NCBI GenBank assembly: GCA_937128235.1
Contig: CAKZMG010000043.1
Location: 1 to 34,016, forward strand
Length of the DNA stretch: 34,016 nt
DNA from: an uncultured Verrucomicrobiales bacterium
GTDB taxonomy: Bacteria > Verrucomicrobiota > Verrucomicrobiia > Verrucomicrobiales > Akkermansiaceae
Reading direction: 5' to 3'
In this document: positions 7,965 to 16,046 of the stretch, one piece after another
How the letters are laid out: every line of letters starts with the position of its first letter
Position numbering within the stretch: position 1 is the stretch's first letter
Notes under the pieces: model-generated
Databases searched by the model: none
The model's input: only the letters and a program-made list of their open reading frames with translations
What the model was told of the DNA's origin: nothing
Made by a program: the position numbers and the translations under genes

Positions 7965-9539
7965 TTAGCGGATGCGTTCTAGTAGCCATGGGAGGAGGTC
8001 GCTGATGGCGATTCTTTCTTGCTCCATGCTGTCGCGATGGCGGATGGTGACGGTGTCTTTTAGATCCTCGCTTCCTTCTTCTTCTCCGAGGGTCTCGAAG
8101 TCGATGGCGATGCAGAATGGTGTTCCGACTTCGTCTTGGCGGCGGTAGCGGCGTCCGATGGCAGCTGTCTCATCATAGAAGACATTCATGAATGGCTGGA
8201 GGAGGTTTTTGACTTCCTTTGCCTTGGCTACTAGTTCTGGCTTGTTCTTTAGTAGTGGTAAAATGGCTGCCTTGATCGGTGCGATGGCTGGCTTGAAGCG
8301 CATGACTGTGCGTTCGTCTTTCTTGCCGCCTTCTTTGGTGAGGTCTTCTACTTCGTAGGCTTCACAGATGACTGCTAGGCAGGTGCGGTCGCAGCCGGCT
8401 GATGGCTCGACTACGTGTGGGACGAATTTTTCTTTGGTCTCGGTGTCGAGGTATTCGAGGTTTTTCTTGGCGTGGTTTTGATGTTGGGTGAGGTCGTAGT
8501 TTCCGCGATAAGCGACTCCTTCTAGCTCTTGGATTCCGAATGGGAACTCGTATTCTAGGTCGTAGGTCTTAGATGAATAGTGGGCTAGTTCATCTGCTGG
8601 GATGTCTAAGACGTGGATTTTCTCGCGCGGGACACCGATTTCATCATAGAACTGGAGGCGTTTTTCTAGCCACTCGTCTGTGAGGCGGAGACCGTCATCT
8701 GGGTGGCAGAAGTATTCGATTTCCATTTGCTCAAATTCACGTGAGCGGAAGATGAAGTTACGCGGGTTGATCTCATTTCTAAATGCTTTACCGATCTGGG
8801 CAATACCGAATGGTAGCTTGATGCGTGAGGTGTCGAGGATGTGTTTGTATTGAACAAATATTGTTTGCGCTGTTTCTGGACGGAGGTAGGCTACATCACC
8901 ACCTGTAGCTCCCATTTCGGTCTGGAACATGAGGTTGAAATCTTTTGCTTCTCCGAGGAGTGATCCGCTATCTGGATTGTAGGAAACGGTGTCGGTTTCC
9001 TGAGTGGAAGTTTCGCCGATGAGTTCTAGCTTCTTTGCTGGGATGTCCTTGTTATTTAGGAAATCTACGTAGTAATTTTTTGCAATTTTACGTGCGTTGT
9101 TTTCACCTTGATTGGCATCTGTGATGAGCACAGAATACTCGCGATCTACTGACCAGCCAGACTCTTCGTGTTTAGCTCCTGTGTAGTGATAAGCGGTGCC
9201 TGTTTGTGGCTCTATTTGGTCTGCGCGGAGGCGTTCCTTAGTGAGTAGATCACTGCACATAGGATCAGAGAATCCACCTACGTGACCGGATGCTGTGAGG
9301 ACTTCTTTGTGGGTGAGGATGGAGCCGTCCATGCCTAGGATGTCATCGCGCTCTTGGACATTTTTACGCCACCAGTATTCTTTGACGTTACGCTTGAGTT
9401 CGGTTCCGAGTGGACCGTAGTCCCAGCAGCCATTGAGACCTCCGTAGATTTCTGCGGATTGCATGATGAAGCCTTTGCTTTTGCAGAGGGATACGATTTT
9501 CTCCATTTTTTCCGGGTCTGTATTGTCTTTGTTAGCCAT
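7965..9539 (-). CDS. glyS: Glycyl-tRNA synthetase (single-chain, alpha2/eukaryote-like type)
   Basis: CKSKGFIMQSAEIYGGLNGCWDYGPLGTELKRNVKEYWWR; RPETAQTIFVQYKH; FRNEINPRNFIFRSREFEQMEIEYF; anticodon-binding C-terminus. Confidence 0.97.
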   Translation of the reverse strand: MANKDNTDPEKMEKIVSLCKSKGFIMQSAEIYGGLNGCWDYGPLGTELKRNVKEYWWRKNVQERDDILGMDGSILTHKEVLTASGHVGGFSDPMCSDLLTKERLRADQIEPQTGTAYHYTGAKHEESGWSVDREYSVLITDANQGENNARKIAKNYYVDFLNNKDIPAKKLELIGETSTQETDTVSYNPDSGSLLGEAKDFNLMFQTEMGATGGDVAYLRPETAQTIFVQYKHILDTSRIKLPFGIAQIGKAFRNEINPRNFIFRSREFEQMEIEYFCHPDDGLRLTDEWLEKRLQFYDEIGVPREKIHVLDIPADELAHYSSKTYDLEYEFPFGIQELEGVAYRGNYDLTQHQNHAKKNLEYLDTETKEKFVPHVVEPSAGCDRTCLAVICEAYEVEDLTKEGGKKDERTVMRFKPAIAPIKAAILPLLKNKPELVAKAKEVKNLLQPFMNVFYDETAAIGRRYRRQDEVGTPFCIAIDFETLGEEEGSEDLKDTVTIRHRDSMEQERIAISDLLPWLLERIR

Positions 9540-9651
9540 GATGATTACTGATTGATTGTTTAATGTGCAAGCGATGTAGCACTTCCTAGCAGTTTGGCAA
9601 AGTCAATTTCTTTAGTGCTTGAGATTTCTCGATCTAGCGAGATAGTCAGGC

Positions 9652-10998
9652 ATGACTGAACAACTTCAAAAGCAGATTGATGATTTATTTGAGTTCCTGA
9701 GATTCCCTAGCATTTCCACTGCAAGTGAGCACGCATCTGATGTGCGGGCTTGTGGTGAGTGGCTGGTGAAAAAACTTACCTCTATGGGGCTGTCCGTGGA
9801 GCTGCATGAGACGCCTAAGCACCCAGTGGTGGTGGCTAGGAATGCGCATGAAGAGGGACGTAAGACGGTTTTGATTTACGGGCATTATGATGTGCAGCCA
9901 GTTGACCCGGTAGAGCTCTGGGATAGTCCGCCGTTTGAGCCAGAGATCAGAGGTGAGAGAATTTGGGGCAGGGGCTCTACTGATAACAAAGGTCAGATGA
10001 TGGCTCATGTGCTCGGTGTGCAGCAGATGTTAGAGGAAAAGGGTGAGCTTCCGGTGAACTTGATTTTCCTTTTCGAGGGAGAAGAAGAAATTGGTAGTCC
10101 GAGCTTGGTGCCATTTCTTGAGAAGCATAAAGCAGATCTCGCATGTGACATCATAGCGGTATCAGACACAGGGATGGTGGCGCGTGGAGTGCCTACGATG
10201 GGCTATGGCTTGCGCGGGATCGCGTGCTGTGAGGTCACGGTGAAAGGGCCATCGGGAGATCTTCATTCTGGTGTCTATGGTGGTGCGGTGGCGAATCCAG
10301 CTACGGCAGTGGCGCGGCTGGTGGCTAGTCTGCATGATGCGGATGGCAAGATCGCGATAGAGGGATTTTATGATGATGTGAAGCCACTGGAGAACTGGGA
10401 GCGCGAGATGTGGGCGCAGATACCAGGGATGACGAAGGATGATGTTTTAGAAACTACGGGATCACCAGATCTCTTCGGTGAGCCAGGCTACAGCAGTGCT
10501 GAGAGGCTGTGGGCGCGACCGACAGCGGAGGTAAATGGTATTGGTTCTGGTTATCAAGGTGAAGGGAGTAAGACGGTTTTACCTGCTGAGGCGATGGCGA
10601 AATTTTCTTTCCGACTCGTGCCAGATCAAGATCCAAAGGACATCGCTAAAAAAGTTGAAGCGCATCTCCAGAAGCACACCCCAGCAGGAGTCACGCTAGA
10701 GGTGGAAGTGGGGCATGATGGTAAGCCATACTACGCAGATCCTAACTCAGCTTTCGGAAAAGCAGGACAGGCGGCACTTGAAAAAGCCTTTGGCAAGAAA
10801 CCTGTGCTGATCCGTGAGGGTGGAAGCATTCCTATCATCAAGGATATGCAGGATATCCTGGGTGCGGATTCACTTCTGCTCGGTCTAGCCCTGCCAGACT
10901 GCCAGATTCACGCACCAAATGAGAATTACTACATCGAGAATTTCGAGAGCGGTATCAAGATGTCCCAAGTTCTGTTAGAGGAGTTGGCGAAGGTTTAG
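9652..10998 (+). CDS. M20 family dipeptidase
   Basis: VLIYGHYDVQPVDPVELWDSPPFEPEIRGERIWGRGSTDNKGQMMAH; FEGEEEIGSPSL. Confidence 0.95.
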   Translation: MTEQLQKQIDDLFEFLRFPSISTASEHASDVRACGEWLVKKLTSMGLSVELHETPKHPVVVARNAHEEGRKTVLIYGHYDVQPVDPVELWDSPPFEPEIRGERIWGRGSTDNKGQMMAHVLGVQQMLEEKGELPVNLIFLFEGEEEIGSPSLVPFLEKHKADLACDIIAVSDTGMVARGVPTMGYGLRGIACCEVTVKGPSGDLHSGVYGGAVANPATAVARLVASLHDADGKIAIEGFYDDVKPLENWEREMWAQIPGMTKDDVLETTGSPDLFGEPGYSSAERLWARPTAEVNGIGSGYQGEGSKTVLPAEAMAKFSFRLVPDQDPKDIAKKVEAHLQKHTPAGVTLEVEVGHDGKPYYADPNSAFGKAGQAALEKAFGKKPVLIREGGSIPIIKDMQDILGADSLLLGLALPDCQIHAPNENYYIENFESGIKMSQVLLEELAKV

Positions 10999-11390
10999 AT
11001 TCCGCTGAAATTTAAAAAAGCACCTGAGGTAGCGATCGTGAAAAACGCGGGAACTAGGGAGAGCAGGGTGCCTGAAATGAATAAAGATAGTCTGAGTGTT
11101 CTCACATCTTGGCTATTGAAAATCACACGGATATAGGTCTCAACAATAGGGCCAGCACAGAAGCAAATATTAGCAAAAATTCCAAACAAGATGGCTGGGA
11201 AAACGGCATCCTCCAGCTTGAAAAATGGAGCCTTCATGCAGAAGAAGATGGCTGTGATTCCTACGAGAAATAATAGGATGTTGTAGAGCACACGCATCCT
11301 TTCCCAGCCTATCACGATGTTGCGTAGCTCGGTATTCAGTGGAGAGTGAGCGGATACTTGTTTGCTCTCAGGAGTGCTGTATGGGTTCAT
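10995..11390 (-). CDS. Hypothetical membrane protein
   Basis: ORF with several hydrophobic segments; stop overlaps the convergent M20 stop. Confidence 0.6.
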   Translation of the reverse strand: MNPYSTPESKQVSAHSPLNTELRNIVIGWERMRVLYNILLFLVGITAIFFCMKAPFFKLEDAVFPAILFGIFANICFCAGPIVETYIRVIFNSQDVRTLRLSLFISGTLLSLVPAFFTIATSGAFLNFSGI

Positions 11391-11402
11391 GAGGTGTCGT
11401 TG

Positions 11403-12317
11403 CTAGAGTTTCAGTGTTTGGGTCTTTCGTCTGGAGGCGAGGCTGAGTAAGATAAGAAGTGGGATCAGCCAGTATGAAGTGTAGAAGAAGAAGTCAGTTA
11501 CAATGAGATCGACACTCATGTCATCGTTACTGTTCAAAATTTGTGCTAGAACACGGTAAATTGATGATAAGATGCCAATGGTGATGAGGACGAAGAGTCC
11601 GAGCCTGCGAGTGATGGAGAAAGCTGTGAGGAGGGCGAAAGAAATAGCGATGTATGAAAAAATAGTCATCGCTAATTCTCCAGAAGCAGAGAGCCCCATA
11701 GAAGATAAGACTTTTTCTCCAAACTGTGGAAATTTGTCAGTGTAAAAGAGAAAGGTAAGCGCGTTTCCAAAAATAGTGGTAACACAGAGGAAGTTAGCAT
11801 AATAGTTCCAGTGATCTACCTTGTTGGCTAGCCTGCGATAGCTCAGCAGCAGCAAGGGAGTAGCGATGGGGAGCAGGTAGGGGATGACAGAAATGACCTC
11901 GTAATCCGACCGCGCACATTGATGCGCCGCCGCCACTATCATGACTATTCCTGAGATAAATACTGGTAGAATATATTTCGCTTTTTTGTGTTTTCCGCAG
12001 CGAAAGCTAGTAAGCGCAGCTATGGCGAAAAATGCCGCCAAAAAGCAACGCACATAGTGCTGTAGCTCGCCAAGGGTGAAGCGACTGTTATCATTTTCTT
12101 GAAAAAAACTACCTGTAGCTTGTTCTAAAATAGCTTGAAATTGACTCGGAGTTCCCAGGGGAGAAGACGTTCTATAGACATTCCAAGCAGCAGCGAGTAG
12201 TGTCAGAAAACTCCCAATGCGGAGCAGTTGAAGCCAAGCATCTAGGTGATTACGCATCCACGAGTCGCGATGTGGATGGGGGATGTACCTAGATAGCTGT
12301 GCGCGGAAAAGTTGCAT
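11403..12317 (-). CDS. Hypothetical multi-pass membrane protein
   Basis: 304-aa ORF with multiple hydrophobic segments, adjacent to 10995..11390. Confidence 0.7.
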   Translation of the reverse strand: MQLFRAQLSRYIPHPHRDSWMRNHLDAWLQLLRIGSFLTLLAAAWNVYRTSSPLGTPSQFQAILEQATGSFFQENDNSRFTLGELQHYVRCFLAAFFAIAALTSFRCGKHKKAKYILPVFISGIVMIVAAAHQCARSDYEVISVIPYLLPIATPLLLLSYRRLANKVDHWNYYANFLCVTTIFGNALTFLFYTDKFPQFGEKVLSSMGLSASGELAMTIFSYIAISFALLTAFSITRRLGLFVLITIGILSSIYRVLAQILNSNDDMSVDLIVTDFFFYTSYWLIPLLILLSLASRRKTQTLKL

Positions 12318-12536
12318 AGTTCACATAATAGAAATTTTTATCTGCTTAGTGAAGACTAGACTGAACAAGCTCAAGCGCAACCTAATTTCTGGGGGAGTTC
12401 TGGGGGTACTTCAAGGGGCTTAGGTAAGGGCTTCTAGTTAGTGAAATGGCTGATCATTTTAGAATGAAACCCATGGTTGTGCTTATTTTCGATGAACACC
12501 GAGCTTCACACTAACTGATGAATGTCACTCATATAG

Positions 12537-12562
12537 ATCAGTTTAAAATCAGTTTAAATCAG
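12537..12562. promoter_or_regulatory. 11-bp-period direct repeat, possible regulator site
   Basis: atcagtttaaa atcagtttaaa tcag upstream of the lipoprotein gene. Confidence 0.35.
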
Positions 12563-12682
12563 CGGAAAAAAAATTCTATCTCCTGAGCTGGATACCTCTT
12601 GTAAAATACTACCGTAGATTTTCCTTGCTAGGCTTAGTGATTTATCTTAAGTTATTTGAGTATTAATAAATGCAGAATATAC

Positions 12683-12901
12683 ATGAAAACTAAATTAACT
12701 AAAATCATTGTAGTTGCGGTTGCAGGTCTGGCCTGTTCATCCTGCGGCACGATGTCTGGTCTCGGGCAAGATTTCCAGAAGGTAGGTAGAAGCGTTCAAA
12801 GTACTGCCCAAGGCGGACTTTGGAGAGCTCCAGCTTACCAAGCCCCTGCCTACCGGGCACCTGCCTACACCGCTCCTACTGCTTACGCGCCTCCTCGATA
12901 G
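12683..12901 (+). CDS. Entericidin-like small lipoprotein with C-terminal APAY repeats
   Basis: Start MKTKLTK (ORF 12656..12901); lipobox LACSSC; CGTMSGLGQDFQKVGRSVQ resembles entericidins; APAYQAPAYRAPAYTAPTAYAPPR tail. Confidence 0.75.
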   Translation: MKTKLTKIIVVAVAGLACSSCGTMSGLGQDFQKVGRSVQSTAQGGLWRAPAYQAPAYRAPAYTAPTAYAPPR

Positions 12902-12949
12902 GGACTCTCTAACAACGTTCCAGCGTAGTTGATGATCCCCGGTTGGCTC

Positions 12950-12977
12950 CACCTCTATTCAGTTAGAGGTGTTTTTT
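12950..12977 (+). terminator. Rho-independent terminator
   Basis: cacctct attcagtt agaggtg tttttt. Confidence 0.85.
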
Positions 12978-13027
12978 AGTGTACGGGCATTTCTATTTAA
13001 AATGCACTGTTGGACGATAGCGAGAAT

Positions 13028-14188
13028 TTATCTAGATGGCGTCAGTTGAAATGTGAATCCCTTGAGATACTCTGTCTCAGGGATGGCAGGTAAGATAGGG
13101 TGATCTAGCCTCTGGTTATGATTCTGGATTAGTCTAACAGTGCGCTTGGCATCCACTGATGCGCTCACCACATTTTGTATAAACAGCTCTCTGCTGGCAT
13201 GATGCGAGCAACAGAAAGTGGACATAATTCCATCTCTATCCAGCAGCTTTAGCCCACGTAGATGAATTTCTTTATAGCCACGCATTGCATCGTTCAGCGT
13301 CTTTTTATTCCTGGTAAATGATGGTGGATCGAGGATGACGAGATCATACTTATCTTCGCACCCCTTGAGGAAATCAAAGGCATTCTGTTTGACTGCATGA
13401 ATATCTAAGCCATTTAGCTCAGCATTCCGTTTTGTGGCATCGATGGCAGATTCTGAAATATCTACCGCAGTCACACTCTCCGCGCCAGCCATCGCACAGG
13501 CGAGAGCGAAGCCTCCTTGATTGCAGAAACAGTCCAGCACGCGCTTTCCTTTAGCTAGTTTAGCCACAGCCGCGTGTGCATCTAACTGATCGAGATACAG
13601 TCCAGTCTTCTGTCCATCTAACAGATCTATTTCAAATTGAATACCGTTCGCTGTAACAATAAATGCACCGGGATTATCACCATACACCATCGATATATTC
13701 TGCTCTATTCCCTCAGCCTTCAGCATAGGCGAATCGTTGCGTAGGATGATGGATTTTGGTGAAAGTTGGTCTATTAGAGCATCGATGATGAGCTGCTTAT
13801 TCAGCTCCATCGCCAGTGTCAATGTCTGCAATACGAGATGATCTCCATAGCGATCTACGATGACTCCTGGCAGCGCATCTGACTCACTCCAGACCATCCG
13901 GCTGAGCTGCATATCCACTCCAGAATCTCTGCGTAGCTGGATAGCTTGCGAAATTCTGCGGTTAAAAAACTCCGCCTCTAGCTTTTGTTTACGTCTAGAA
14001 ATTCGGCGAGCCACGATCTGTGAAGCGGGGTTATAAATAGCCGTGCCTAGCGGACGATCTCTATAGTCCTTCATAGAGATAACTTCTCCTGGTTCAGGAT
14101 TTCCAAAGGTCTTGAGGATTTCAGATGAATAAACCCAGTCGTGACCTTGGTAAATTCTTGAGCGTGGTTTGATAATGATGCCTGCCAT
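13028..14188 (-). CDS. rlmI: Class I rRNA large-subunit methyltransferase, RlmI-like (PUA plus SAM-MTase)
   Basis: PUA-like N-terminus; VDRYGDHLVLQTLTLAM; GQKTGLYLDQ; VLDCFCNQGGFALACAMAGA; DLVILDPPSFTRNKK. Confidence 0.9.
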   Translation of the reverse strand: MAGIIIKPRSRIYQGHDWVYSSEILKTFGNPEPGEVISMKDYRDRPLGTAIYNPASQIVARRISRRKQKLEAEFFNRRISQAIQLRRDSGVDMQLSRMVWSESDALPGVIVDRYGDHLVLQTLTLAMELNKQLIIDALIDQLSPKSIILRNDSPMLKAEGIEQNISMVYGDNPGAFIVTANGIQFEIDLLDGQKTGLYLDQLDAHAAVAKLAKGKRVLDCFCNQGGFALACAMAGAESVTAVDISESAIDATKRNAELNGLDIHAVKQNAFDFLKGCEDKYDLVILDPPSFTRNKKTLNDAMRGYKEIHLRGLKLLDRDGIMSTFCCSHHASRELFIQNVVSASVDAKRTVRLIQNHNQRLDHPILPAIPETEYLKGFTFQLTPSR

Positions 14189-14298
14189 GGCAAAGCTTCT
14201 AGTCCAAGCCAGCCACTAGGTCAATGCTAGGGGTAAGTTTTCAAATGGAGCAGCCTCTGAAAGTGCGATGAACTGGGGAACATCTCTCTTTATAAAAT

Positions 14299-14336
14299 TA
14301 TCCATCACCCGCTACGTTATCCATCACCCGCTACGT
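14299..14336. repeat. Perfect 19-bp tandem duplication
   Basis: tatccatcacccgctacgt x2. Confidence 0.95.
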
Positions 14337-14461
14337 ATTCACATTATACCAATCTGAAAACAAAAGAGACGATAGTGTTTATCCAGCATAGTAATACCAC
14401 GGCGCATGCTAATCCCCTACGAAAATGAAAGATTTGAAGTAAGAATCACGTTTGAATACAT

Positions 14462-14959
14462 ATGAAAAAGCTTATCCTAATACTGTTTCCCTTCTTTACG
14501 CATTCATTAATCGCAGCAGATACGAAGACCATTATTCATGAAGACTTCACAGGTGATGGAATCCGAGACCTTGCTATTTGGAAGATGGATAATGGAAAAG
14601 TCGCAACATGGGGAATATATCGCGGTCAGAAAGACGGGAAGTTTCATTTCGCATACACTCTAGATTTTCATCCGAAGGCGTTCAGAATATATAGCTCACA
14701 GCAAGGAACAGAGTTTGTAATGTATCACGCTGGTGGAGCAGGTAAAGGAATGCTAGTTACGTTTCAGCTAAATAATCAACAAGCGACACAGACATCCAAG
14801 CTAGAAATCGAAGCTGGTGACGGAGCTGGAGAAGCCCACAAAAAATTATACAAGGAGCATTTCGGATACTTATGGATTGATCCCAGAACTGAAACGATCA
14901 ACTCATCTAGGATAGTTGATTTAGATGGTGTGATCACATTCAAGCCTAAACCCAACTAA
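14462..14959 (+). CDS. Secreted hypothetical protein
   Basis: Signal peptide MKKLILILFPFFTHSLIAAD; 165-aa ORF. Confidence 0.65.
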   Translation: MKKLILILFPFFTHSLIAADTKTIIHEDFTGDGIRDLAIWKMDNGKVATWGIYRGQKDGKFHFAYTLDFHPKAFRIYSSQQGTEFVMYHAGGAGKGMLVTFQLNNQQATQTSKLEIEAGDGAGEAHKKLYKEHFGYLWIDPRTETINSSRIVDLDGVITFKPKPN

Positions 14960-14989
14960 ACCCCAGTTAAAGCTAGTATAAGCGGTTAA

Positions 14990-15036
14990 CAAGATAGAAA
15001 GAAAGGGTAGTTGTGGGTCTCTGGGATTCTATCTTG
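14990..15036. repeat. 10-bp inverted repeat with 27-nt spacer
   Basis: caagatagaa ... ttctatcttg. Confidence 0.7.
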
Positions 15037-15399
15037 CTAAGAAAACGATAATGCATAGACATCTGAAGCCTCTGATTGCTATTAATCGGAGAAGACTGTT
15101 TCATGATCATCCAGCTAAAGAGATTGTAGTAATTAACCCCAGATTTGATCCGATTTCACACAGATTTCTTAGGGAAGTAGAGATAGAAAATCTACTTTCT
15201 AGCCGCAACAAATCACAGAAAACGCAAAACCAGCTGGATAGAGTTTTTTCTTGAGAATTTTGTGCCTCTTAATAGCTATAAAAAAAATGAAACATACTCT
15301 TGCAATAACAAGTTATCGTTAACTGGACTCCCCTAAGACAGGGCAATTAAGCACTAAAAATAATATCGCTTTTCGGTCATGGTATGCTAATTTATCTAT

Positions 15400-15609
15400 A
15401 TGAAAATAGCAGAAATACAAGCAGGAGCATTAACCTTACCTGAAGATGAAAGAGCGTCACTAGTCGCAGATTTATTAGCCTCTTTGCCGGCAGTGCTATC
15501 AGATGTTGACGATGGTTCTCTTGAAGCAAAAAGAAGAATTATGGAGATGAAGTCAGATCCATCATCCAGACGTTCTTGGGACCAAATCAAAGCTAGCCTA
15601 GGTCGTTGA
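15400..15609 (+). CDS. Putative addiction-module antitoxin component
   Basis: MKIAEIQAGALTLPEDERASLVADLLASLPAV...; immediately precedes the toxin ORF. Confidence 0.85.
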   Translation: MKIAEIQAGALTLPEDERASLVADLLASLPAVLSDVDDGSLEAKRRIMEMKSDPSSRRSWDQIKASLGR

Positions 15610-15610
15610 T

Positions 15611-15925
15611 ATGCCAGAGGTAATCTACCACCGTTTGATACAGAAGGATCTCAAATCTGCTATTACTCATTATGATGAAGAAGGCGGATCAAAATTAGGA
15701 GACCGTTTTTTTGATGAAGTTGAAGTTGCTGTCACTCAAATTGAAAAAAATCCTACAGGGCATCATTTTTCGGATGGAGGTTTAAGACGAGTAGCGCTGA
15801 TGTCTTTTCCTTATCATTTTTTATATGAAGCAGATTCTAGCATCATATGGATTGCTGTATTAAGACACGACAAGAGACACCCAAACTTTGGTCTAAATAG
15901 AAAAAATGATAGTATGAGAAGGTGA
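15611..15925 (+). CDS. ParE/RelE-superfamily toxin
   Basis: KLGDRFFDEVEVAVTQIEKNPTGHHF...RRVALMSFPYHFLYE...IAVLRHDKRHPNFGLNRK. Confidence 0.85.
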   Translation: MPEVIYHRLIQKDLKSAITHYDEEGGSKLGDRFFDEVEVAVTQIEKNPTGHHFSDGGLRRVALMSFPYHFLYEADSSIIWIAVLRHDKRHPNFGLNRKNDSMRR

Positions 15926-15991
15926 TTGATATAGCTACAACGATTTGTAATCTACCTTGCTATGAAAACGATAGTGCACACGCAACAACTT

Positions 15992-16034
15992 GAAAAACTT
16001 ACCACTAGTTTACTAAGCCTAGAGGTAAGTTTTT
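15992..16034. terminator. Bidirectional terminator-like inverted repeat between convergent genes
   Basis: aaaaacttacc ... ggtaagttttt, perfect 11-bp arms, A/T tracts on both sides, between the + toxin and - esterase genes. Confidence 0.7.
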
Positions 16035-16046
16035 GGGTGGGTTGAT

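Noticed and set aside
15051-15254. 67-aa ORF upstream of the second TA pair
   Set aside because: No clear ribosome site or domain and begins inside the flanking repeat; not called as a gene.
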